5,792 nucleotides of DNA from Rhodospirillaceae bacterium UBA4479 (GTDB taxonomy: Bacteria > Pseudomonadota > Alphaproteobacteria > Rhodospirillales > Casp-alpha2), in the NCBI GenBank assembly GCA_002389175.1, contig DGNZ01000366.1, positions 1 through 5,792 on the forward strand. The letters run 5' to 3'. Numbering within the stretch: position 1 is the stretch's first letter; each line of letters opens with the position of its first letter. The notes beneath the pieces are model-generated. The model did not search any database and was not told the DNA's origin. It saw only the letters and a list, made by a program, of their open reading frames with translations. A program made the position numbers and the translations under genes. Below, one piece after another: positions 1-4,836 of the stretch.

Positions 1-66
1 GAATACACGCACCTTCTCCGAAGCAGGAGATTGAGGGTAATGATGAATGATAGGCGTGGTTGTCAT
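1..66 (-). CDS. Glutathione S-transferase-like protein, N-terminal fragment (cut by window edge)
   Basis: Reading the minus strand from an ATG at 66 gives 22 open codons to the window edge. They include IIHHYPQSPASEKVR, which matches the thioredoxin-fold start of bacterial GST-family proteins: a beta strand with HHYP, then the SP(F/A)(S/A)EKVR helix start that carries the glutathione-activating or glutathione-contacting Ser/Cys position. Family knowledge suggests a cytosolic protein of about 200-300 residues that binds glutathione; the substrate cannot be told. Only the first strand and start of the first helix are visible, so the C-terminal helical domain cannot be checked. The ribosome site is weak (TTGAG about 8 nt before the ATG). 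The gene is divergent from the SDR-like gene at 163. Identification rests on one short motif, so moderate confidence. Confidence 0.7.
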   Translation of the reverse strand, partial: MTTTPIIHHYPQSPASEKVRVF

Positions 67-162
67 TTGGGCGCTCAACACTAAATTTAAGAAGTCGGGT
101 TATAGAGACAGTGCGACGATTTAAGCAAGCCAACTCACAAAACAGAAAATAGGATTATCCCA
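67..162. promoter_or_regulatory. Divergent intergenic region between GST-like and SDR-like genes
   Basis: These 96 bp must hold the start signals of both flanking genes. On the minus strand TATAAC (104-99) is a fair -10 element for the GST-like gene, but the -35 is poor (TTGCTT with an 18-bp spacer). On the plus strand, TTGTCA (60-65) and TAAATT (82-87) with a 16-bp spacer is a weak pair for the SDR-like gene. The heptamer ATTTAAG occurs twice (85-91 and 119-125), 34 bp apart. No convincing dyad was found. The promoter calls are tentative. Confidence 0.3.
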
Positions 163-906
163 ATGAATGAACGAAAGCGCGCAGCCCTTATTACTGGAAG
201 TGGCCGAAACATTGGGCGAGCGGCAGCTCTCGCACTCGCTGGGATGGGAATGAACATCACCTTGAACGGATCAAAAAACCGTGAGGCATGCGAAATCGTC
301 GCGAAAGAGGCCGAAGCGCTCGGCGTAAACGCGATCGTTGCCATGGGTGATGTCGGTTCGACATCAGATATTGAAACTATCGTAAAATCAGCAAACGAGG
401 CTTTTGGAGGCGTAGACGTATTGGTAAACAATGCCGCTGTCCGTCCAACCAGTCCATTTTTGGAAACTGATGAAGATGAATGGGAACGTATCCTCAATAT
501 TGATTTTCATTCGTCACGGCGGCTATCAAAAGCCGTCCTTCCACACATGATCAAACAAGGTTGGGGACGGATCATCAACTTTGCCGGCATGAATGCCATT
601 CATGGCTATAACGGGCGCGCCCCTGTCAGCGTATCCAAGCACGCATCATGGGGCTTAACGAAATCGCTCGCCAAGGAATTTGGCGGCAAAGGTGTAACGA
701 CTAACATCATATCGCCTGGCCCGATCCGTCCGGACGAAGCCGAACCAGAAATGCGCGAACATATCGAAAGCATGGTCGGACGTGTTCCAGTTGGCCGTTT
801 AGGCGAAGCTGATGAAATTGCCGCTATGGTCGCATTGCTGGCATCACAGAATGGCGCGTTCATCAACGGCCAATTGTTACAAGTGAATGGCGGGGCCGAG
901 ACTTAA
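163..906 (+). CDS. SDR-fold NAD(P)-binding protein with atypical active site
   Basis: A 247-residue single-domain short-chain dehydrogenase/reductase, the normal length for FabG-like classical SDRs. The start at 163 is supported by AGGA (151-154) 8 nt upstream. The nucleotide-binding motif TGSGRNIG is at residues 11-18, the acidic adenine contact at D63, and NNAA at 89-92 replaces the usual NNAG. Basic residues after the second strand (K38, R40) suggest NADP(H). The C-terminal ISPGPI (183-188) and the final VNGG are typical. By ungapped alignment with E. coli FabG from memory, the catalytic tetrad Asn-Ser-Tyr-Lys reads D114, G142, V155, K159. Three of four positions are therefore changed, including both Ser and Tyr. 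Fold assignment is secure, but oxidoreductase activity should not be assumed. It could be a cofactor-binding protein, a dehydratase/isomerase-like SDR or a reductase using other residues (Y149 is near). It converges on sdaA with a 23-bp gap. Confidence 0.9.
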   Translation: MNERKRAALITGSGRNIGRAAALALAGMGMNITLNGSKNREACEIVAKEAEALGVNAIVAMGDVGSTSDIETIVKSANEAFGGVDVLVNNAAVRPTSPFLETDEDEWERILNIDFHSSRRLSKAVLPHMIKQGWGRIINFAGMNAIHGYNGRAPVSVSKHASWGLTKSLAKEFGGKGVTTNIISPGPIRPDEAEPEMREHIESMVGRVPVGRLGEADEIAAMVALLASQNGAFINGQLLQVNGGAET

Positions 907-929
907 GTCAAGCCTGAGTAAGATTTAGA
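907..929. other. Short convergent gap between SDR-like gene and sdaA
   Basis: Only 23 bp separate the two convergent stop codons. I see no GC-rich hairpin followed by a T-run here, so any transcription end must lie inside the opposing genes or depend on Rho. Confidence 0.6.
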
Positions 930-2312
930 TCAACACTCTGTCACGTTGACCGCCAGACCGCCCTGCGAGGTCTCTTTGTATTTGGAGAGCATATCGACAC
1001 CGGTCTGGCGCATGGTTTCAATCGCGCTATCCAAGGGTACAAAGTGCGTGCCATTGCCCCGCATGGCGAGGGATGCAGCGTTAACGGCCTTCACGGCACC
1101 CATGGCATTTCGCTCAATACACGGCACTTGGACCAATCCTCCGACGGGATCGCAGGTCATCCCTAAATGATGCTCAATGGCGATCTCGGCTGCATTTTCG
1201 ATCTGCTCATTCGTGCCACCCAAAACAGCACATAATCCAGCGGCTGCCATCGCAGCGGCTGACCCGACCTCACCCTGACATCCGACTTCCGCACCCGAGA
1301 TTGACGCCCGTGTCTTGATGATGCCACCAATCGCGGCTGCGGTGAGCAGGAACTCTTCTACGCATTCTTCAGATGCCCCCGGACAAAATTCTAAATAATA
1401 ACGGAGGGTCGCCGGGATCACACCTGCGGCGCCGTTCGTCGGCGCCGTTACGACGCGTCCACCTGCTGCATTTTCTTCGTTTACCGCCATCGCATAAAGA
1501 CTGATCCAATCCATTACCGAGTGTGCGTACTTCACATTCCGTGTCTCTTCGGCATGCATTGAGTCGGCTATTTGCTTGGCCCGGCGCTTGATCTTAAGCC
1601 CTCCAGGCAATTGCCCCTCAGTTGTCATGCCACGATCCATGCAATCCTTCATCACAGCCCAGATGCCCGCGAGAGTCTTGTTAAGGTCTGTTTCCGACAC
1701 ATGAGACGACTCGTTTCGCCGCTTCATTTCAGCAATTGATTTACCACTGGCACGCCCCATTTCCAGCATTTCCGCGGCACTTCTGAATGGATACGGGACA
1801 TCGGGATACCGCACACCCTCCTCGCCAAAATCAGCAATTTCATCACGGGTAACGACAAAACCACCACCGACTGAGAAATATGTCTCAGTTGCGAGAATAT
1901 CCCCCGCTTGATCGCGGGCTTCTGCGGTTAAGCCATTGGTATGTTCTGGCAAAGGATCACCAAATTCAAAAACGATATCAATATCAAACTGAAATGGAAT
2001 TTCATGAGTGCCGCCTAGTTTGATCAAACCACCAGCAATCACATCTTCAACTAATTTTGACACATCTTCTGGATCAATTTTATTGGGACGTTCCCCGAGC
2101 AATCCCAATACCAATGCTCGATCAGTGCCATGGCCTTTGCCAGTATAGGCAAGCGATCCATACAACGTGACTGTTACCCCAGCGACGGCATTTAGTTTAT
2201 CCTCAGACTTGAGAGCCTCAATAAAGCTATTCATGGCCGACATGGGCCCCACGGTATGAGAACTTGACGGGCCAATGCCAATTTTAAATAGGTCCGCAAC
2301 ACTGAGAAACAT
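930..2312 (-). CDS. sdaA: L-serine ammonia-lyase (L-serine dehydratase), [4Fe-4S], single-chain
   Basis: Converts L-serine to pyruvate and ammonia in the cytosol. The 460-residue product matches the usual length of about 455-460. The N-terminal domain opens with FLSVADLFKIGIGPSSSHTV (2-21), diagnostic of the family. The catalytic domain carries PTNGAAGVIP (291-300), GCQGEVG (344-350), TCDPVGG (386-392) and VPCIERN (396-402). Cluster ligands are C345, C387 and C398; the spacings of 42 and 11 equal those known for the Legionella pneumophila enzyme (C343, C385, C396). The last residue, C460, matches the terminal cysteine that folds back onto the fourth iron and is displaced by serine ('tail in mouth'). 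All key residues are present, so it should be active and oxygen-sensitive. The start at 2312 is chosen because family homology begins there and AAAAGGA sits 7 nt upstream; the frame is open to an ATG at 2417, but those 35 residues do not resemble the family. Divergent from the hydro-lyase genes. Confidence 0.96.
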   Translation of the reverse strand: MFLSVADLFKIGIGPSSSHTVGPMSAMNSFIEALKSEDKLNAVAGVTVTLYGSLAYTGKGHGTDRALVLGLLGERPNKIDPEDVSKLVEDVIAGGLIKLGGTHEIPFQFDIDIVFEFGDPLPEHTNGLTAEARDQAGDILATETYFSVGGGFVVTRDEIADFGEEGVRYPDVPYPFRSAAEMLEMGRASGKSIAEMKRRNESSHVSETDLNKTLAGIWAVMKDCMDRGMTTEGQLPGGLKIKRRAKQIADSMHAEETRNVKYAHSVMDWISLYAMAVNEENAAGGRVVTAPTNGAAGVIPATLRYYLEFCPGASEECVEEFLLTAAAIGGIIKTRASISGAEVGCQGEVGSAAAMAAAGLCAVLGGTNEQIENAAEIAIEHHLGMTCDPVGGLVQVPCIERNAMGAVKAVNAASLAMRGNGTHFVPLDSAIETMRQTGVDMLSKYKETSQGGLAVNVTEC

Positions 2313-2404
2313 TAGATGATCCTTTTGATAAGTTGCAGGAAGTCTAGGGCATATCGAACAGCCTGAGAACCGTAGCTCGACATTGCATGTCTTGGTCGCG
2401 ACAT
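2312..2404 (-). CDS. Possible 30-residue leader ORF translationally coupled to sdaA
   Basis: On the minus strand an ATG at 2404 follows AAGGAG (2414-2409) with a 4-nt gap, the strongest ribosome-site match in this region. The frame runs 30 codons and its TAA (2314-2312) overlaps the sdaA ATG by one base as TAATG, the classic arrangement for translational coupling or re-initiation. The peptide begins MSRPRHAMSSYGSQAV and ends in a hydrophobic/basic stretch, FLQLIKRII. I recognise no family. It is not rich in serine or glycine codons beyond SSYGS, so a codon-specific attenuator is not evident. It is probably a regulatory leader or a small protein, but chance cannot be excluded at this length. 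The alternative long sdaA reading from 2417 uses another frame through the same bases and lacks its own ribosome site. Confidence 0.45.
   Translation of the reverse strand: MSRPRHAMSSYGSQAVRYALDFLQLIKRII
2320..2326 (-). promoter_or_regulatory. Ribosome binding site deciding the sdaA start
   Basis: AAAAGGA on the minus strand lies 7 nt before the ATG at 2312. It favours that start over the upstream in-frame ATG at 2417. It also lies inside the leader ORF, so ribosomes translating the leader would pass over it. Confidence 0.7.
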
Positions 2405-2408
2405 AAAT

Positions 2409-2414
2409 CTCCTT
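2409..2414 (-). promoter_or_regulatory. Strong Shine-Dalgarno site of the leader ORF
   Basis: AAGGAG is complementary to the 16S 3' end and lies 4 nt before the ATG at 2404. An ATG at 2417 overlaps the first bases of this site, which argues that 2417 is not the genuine sdaA start. Confidence 0.5.
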
Positions 2415-2426
2415 CATTGCGTTCCA

Positions 2427-2455
2427 AATTTATTGATTGCTCATCTCAGTTTCAG
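2427..2455 (-). promoter_or_regulatory. Weak candidate promoter for the leader ORF and sdaA
   Basis: On the minus strand CTGAAA (2455-2450) and TAAATT (2432-2427) are separated by 17 bp, each matching four of six consensus positions. Transcription would begin near 2420, just ahead of the leader ribosome site. The -35 lies inside the dyad at 2444-2464, so a protein bound there would be expected to repress. Tentative. Confidence 0.3.
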
Positions 2456-2464
2456 AAATTGAGA
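2444..2464. promoter_or_regulatory. Near-perfect 21-bp dyad, probable operator of the divergent promoters
   Basis: The half-sites TCTCAGTTTC and GAAATTGAGA flank a central A at 2454; nine of ten arm positions are complementary, with one G/T mismatch at 2449/2459. The site is in the 243-bp region between sdaA and the hydro-lyase operon. It overlaps the candidate -35 of sdaA and is centred about 65 bp before the predicted transcription start of the plus-strand operon. That geometry fits one dimeric regulator acting on both sides. It does not fit the LysR T-N11-A rule at its centre, and I cannot name the regulator family. Confidence 0.5.
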
Positions 2465-2484
2465 CATTTCACAGCCAATCAGCT

Positions 2485-2513
2485 TAGACATCATAGGTCC
2501 TGGTTTGTATGAT
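2485..2513 (+). promoter_or_regulatory. Sigma-70-like promoter for the hydro-lyase operon
   Basis: TAGACA (2485-2490) and TATGAT (2508-2513) match five of six consensus bases each and are separated by exactly 17 bp. Transcription would start near 2520, giving a leader of about 36 nt to the ATG at 2556. This is the best promoter in the window. It also shows that the in-frame upstream TTG at 2505 is not the start, because it falls on the -10 region. Confidence 0.6.
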
Positions 2514-2542
2514 GGTGTATCTGTAATTATCACCTTGAATTC

Positions 2543-2546
2543 GGAG
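2543..2546 (+). promoter_or_regulatory. Ribosome binding site deciding the alpha-subunit start
   Basis: GGAG lies 9 nt before the ATG at 2556. No comparable site precedes the TTG at 2505. Confidence 0.6.
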
Positions 2547-2555
2547 TTCATTTCG

Positions 2556-3515
2556 ATGATCCCTATTTCTGTCGTCAAGGAGACCGCGCTGACCCTTATG
2601 GATAAGGCGGCGATCGATATACCCGACGACTATTTAACAGGCCTAAAAAAGGCTGCGGACGAAGAAGACGGCGATTTATCGTCGTTTGTGCTTCACGCCA
2701 TGCTCGAAAATTACGCAGCAGCCAAAGAAGACCGTCGTGCGATGTGTGCCGATACCGGCGTACCACGTTGGTACGTGAAATTTGGGAACGAGGCCCAAGT
2801 TCAGGGCGGAGCAATCGCTATCGAAGAAGCTTTACGCGGGGCCACTGCCGAGGCGACCGACGGTGTTCCGTTGCGGCCAAACCGTGTTCATCCGTTGTGG
2901 CGCACAGATCACAATAACAATGTCGGTCTGAATGCGCCTGAGATTGAGTATTCATTTGAGCCCGATGCCGATTGGGTCGATATCACGACTGTTCACAAGG
3001 GTGGATTGTTCGGATCAGACTACCGGATGCTATTTCCTGGCGACGGTATAGATGGGATTAAGCGGTTCTTTCTCGATTGCTTGGTTGCCTTTGGCAAACG
3101 CGGCCTCGCCTGCCAGCCAGCGATCATCGGTGTTGGACTTGGTGGCTCTAAAGACACCACCATGGTCTTGGGTAAACAGGCTGCATGTCTGCGCACTGTC
3201 GGGGATCGCAATCCTGACCCCAAGGTCGCTGCACTTGAATTGGAATTAAAAGAACTCGGCAATTCCATCGGCATGGGGGCCATGGGTTTTGTTGGCAAAT
3301 CCATGGTCATCGATTGCCATATTGAATGCGGATATTGCCACACGGGCGGTATGCCGATCAGTGTTCATGCTTTTTGTTTGTCATCGCGGCGCGCTGTTGC
3401 ACGCGTATACGCCGACGGACGTGTTAAATTTCGCACCGATCCGTCCTGGTTCACACCTTACATGAGACGGGAGACAATCGGATGGGAACCGGAAGCCTTA
3501 AGAAAATCAATCTAA
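2556..3515 (+). CDS. Class I fumarase / L(+)-tartrate dehydratase-type hydro-lyase, alpha subunit
   Basis: A 319-residue cluster-bearing subunit; E. coli TtdA has 303. The family adds or removes water from C4 dicarboxylates using a [4Fe-4S] cluster. Likely ligands are C64 (CADTG 64-68), C186 (ACQPAIIGVGLGG) and C274 (HAFCLSSRR). The spacings of 122 and 88 compare with 119 and 87 in TtdA (C71, C190, C277 as I recall). The N-terminal helical part (1-63) and LELELKELGNSIGMG (227-241) also fit. Divergence is clear: the usual KGGGSEN-type loop reads HKGGLFGSDYRML (147-159), closer in length to the TtdA loop; CWAxRR reads CLSSRR; and C254, C258 and C261 form an extra CxxxCxxC just before the family histidine H262. 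The substrate (fumarate, tartrate, mesaconate or another) cannot be decided. The beta subunit follows with a 34-bp overlap, and the start is set by GGAG at 2543. Confidence 0.88.
   Translation: MIPISVVKETALTLMDKAAIDIPDDYLTGLKKAADEEDGDLSSFVLHAMLENYAAAKEDRRAMCADTGVPRWYVKFGNEAQVQGGAIAIEEALRGATAEATDGVPLRPNRVHPLWRTDHNNNVGLNAPEIEYSFEPDADWVDITTVHKGGLFGSDYRMLFPGDGIDGIKRFFLDCLVAFGKRGLACQPAIIGVGLGGSKDTTMVLGKQAACLRTVGDRNPDPKVAALELELKELGNSIGMGAMGFVGKSMVIDCHIECGYCHTGGMPISVHAFCLSSRRAVARVYADGRVKFRTDPSWFTPYMRRETIGWEPEALRKSI
3469..3473 (+). promoter_or_regulatory. Ribosome binding site of the beta subunit inside the alpha gene
   Basis: GGGAG lies 8 nt before the beta-subunit ATG at 3482, within the last codons of the alpha gene. 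It supports this start and coupled translation of the two subunits. Confidence 0.7.
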
Positions 3516-4156
3516 ACGTTCCCGTTACGACGGAGCAGTTAAAGGACGTTGAGATTGGCGATATCGTTTATCTGTCTGGTGTTGTCTACACGGCGCGCGA
3601 AGGCGTGTATAAGCGTATTCTTGAAGATGGCGAGAGTCTGCCGGATAATCTGGCGCAAATATCAAACGCCAACTTCCATTGCTCTCCTGCGGCCAGACAA
3701 AACCCAGACGGTTCGTTCACAATTGGTGCGATGACCGGCACAGCGTCATTTCGCTTTTCGAAGTGGTTGGATCAATGGTTCGACGTGTCTGGGGCTAAAA
3801 TCATCATCGGCAAAGGCGGCATGACGTCTGAAGACTACAAAAAGTACTTCGTACCGCACGGCGCGATTTACCTGACCACCGTCGGATACGGCACCGGTGC
3901 CCTTCTGGGGCGAGGCATCAAAGGAATTCGCGACGTTCATTGGTTCGACGAACTGGGCATCGCCCAAGCCATGTGGATGGTTGAGGTTGAAAACTTCGGC
4001 CCCTTCATCGCCGATAGCGATCTTCAAGGGAATTCCTTGTTTGAGCGAGAAACCGCCAAGGTCAACGCGGGCCTAGAGAAATTATACGAAGGCACCAAAC
4101 CACCTGCCCTACATCGGTTCGGTGAAACCGATGATCGCGAAGACGAGGTTATTTAA
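3482..4156 (+). CDS. Class I fumarase / L(+)-tartrate dehydratase-type hydro-lyase, beta subunit
   Basis: A 224-residue partner of the alpha subunit, matching TtdB and the fumarase C-terminal domain, which form the other half of the active site. Visible landmarks are VEIGDIVYLSGVVYTARE (23-40), IIIGKGGM (107-114) with the expected lysine K111, HGAIYLTT (126-133), DVHWFDELG (151-159) and VENFGPF...DSDLQGNSLFE (169-188). The family arginine of RDxxH is kept as R39, but the motif reads REGVY, losing the Asp and His. The GPTTxxRM loop is replaced by GAMTGTASFRF (82-92), about three residues longer, though a T-x3-R pair (T87, R91) survives. These changes sit where substrate is bound in characterised class I fumarases, so an altered substrate is possible. 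The gene overlaps the alpha subunit by 34 bp. Its TAA shares TTAA (4153-4156) with the stop of the convergent membrane-protein gene. Confidence 0.88.
   Translation: MGTGSLKKINLNVPVTTEQLKDVEIGDIVYLSGVVYTAREGVYKRILEDGESLPDNLAQISNANFHCSPAARQNPDGSFTIGAMTGTASFRFSKWLDQWFDVSGAKIIIGKGGMTSEDYKKYFVPHGAIYLTTVGYGTGALLGRGIKGIRDVHWFDELGIAQAMWMVEVENFGPFIADSDLQGNSLFERETAKVNAGLEKLYEGTKPPALHRFGETDDREDEVI
4112..4133. other. 8-bp hairpin near the convergent gene ends
   Basis: CATCGGTT (4112-4119) and AACCGATG (4126-4133) form a perfect stem with a 6-nt loop. It lies inside the beta-subunit gene, 20 nt before its stop codon, and 19 nt past the stop of the minus-strand membrane-protein gene. Neither side has a T-run, so it is not a standard intrinsic terminator. 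It may stabilise the 3' end of the minus-strand transcript, or it may be chance. Confidence 0.3.
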
Positions 4157-4788
4157 GGCTTCGTCGTATAGTCCTTACCTGGTCGTGATTTATAGGTTGG
4201 CAACGATAAGCCTTTGATGATCCCAAGCCCACGCGAAATAAACCCAACCGCGATCCCACCTGCTGCGGCCATCTCTAACGACAACCCTAGCGAGCTCAGC
4301 CCTATATGAGTTGCTGCGGCGAGCGCCGCACATGTCGCATAAATCTCTTTACCCAAAATCAATGGTGTCTCGTTGCAAATCACATCTCGGATCAGGCCGC
4401 CAAATGTTGCCGTCATCACACCCATCACAATGGCAACAAGCGTGCCTGCACCACTCAGCATTGCCAGTTCGGCGCCCATGACGCCATACAATGAAATCCC
4501 AAGAGCATCCGCCCACAGCAACGCGCTATAACGTTTTTGAATAATGTTGGCAGAGAAAAATACAACAAGTGCCACCGCTAAGCATATAGCAACAGGTAAT
4601 GGATCAGATATCCAAAACACATGACGGTCCAGCAATAGATCTCGCAGTGTGCCACCCCCAACACCCGTCAGGCTGGCCATCAACCCAAAGCCAACCAAAT
4701 CCATTTCCTTGCGGCTGGCGACCAACGCACCAGATATCGCAAAGACAATCACTCCCATGATGTCGAGGGTTGAAATCAACGTGAACAT
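4153..4788 (-). CDS. TRIC/UPF0126 family inner-membrane protein (YicG/YadS-like; possible glycine transporter)
   Basis: A 211-residue hydrophobic protein, the usual UPF0126 length. I see about seven membrane segments (roughly 3-23, 29-49, 63-82, 93-111, 114-134, 149-168, 172-192). An internal duplication is visible: LDIMGVIVFAISG...TGVGGGTLRD (8-50) and ADALGISLYGVMG...ATFGGLIRD (93-135). The GG-x-x-RD motifs at 44-50 and 130-135 are the family signature at the kinked pore helices. Prokaryotic TRIC proteins form trimeric cation channels. A Shewanella oneidensis member (SO1319, from memory) was assigned to glycine uptake by mutant fitness. Glycine transport would fit the serine lyase and demethylase neighbours, but the sequence alone does not separate ion channel from transporter. 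Start at 4788 is preceded by AGGG about 6 nt upstream. It is probably co-transcribed with the flavoprotein gene 48 bp upstream. Confidence 0.9.
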   Translation of the reverse strand: MFTLISTLDIMGVIVFAISGALVASRKEMDLVGFGLMASLTGVGGGTLRDLLLDRHVFWISDPLPVAICLAVALVVFFSANIIQKRYSALLWADALGISLYGVMGAELAMLSGAGTLVAIVMGVMTATFGGLIRDVICNETPLILGKEIYATCAALAAATHIGLSSLGLSLEMAAAGGIAVGFISRGLGIIKGLSLPTYKSRPGKDYTTKP

Positions 4789-4836
4789 ATTTTCCCTACC
4801 CAGGTTTTGATGCGCGCACTATGTCACATTCACCCG

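Noticed and set aside
901..960. Terminator between the SDR-like gene and sdaA
   Set aside because: Only an 8-bp palindrome ACTTAAGT at the stop codon and a GACCGCC direct repeat are visible; there is no stem followed by a T-run.
2313..2417. N-terminal extension of the serine lyase to an ATG at 2417
   Set aside because: The extra 35 residues do not resemble the family, the ATG overlaps the AAGGAG site and has no ribosome site of its own. The ATG at 2312 has a good site and starts exactly at the conserved FLSVADLF motif.
2320..2420. Glycine riboswitch ahead of sdaA
   Set aside because: I could not find the conserved glycine-aptamer core, and the stretch is better explained by the leader ORF.
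2505..2555. Longer alpha subunit starting at a TTG at 2505
   Set aside because: This start falls on the predicted -10 element and lacks a ribosome site; the ATG at 2556 has GGAG 9 nt upstream.
3315..3338. Radical-SAM signature CxxxCxxC in the alpha subunit
   Set aside because: The surrounding fold and motifs are those of class I hydro-lyases, and the pattern lies between established family landmarks at the C-terminal end, not in a TIM barrel N-terminus. The cysteines are reported as unusual, but not as a radical-SAM site.
4306..4494. Opposite-strand ORFs over the membrane-protein, flavoprotein, SDR and hydro-lyase genes
   Set aside because: They are antisense or out-of-frame shadows of well-supported genes, with low-complexity translations and no recognisable motifs.
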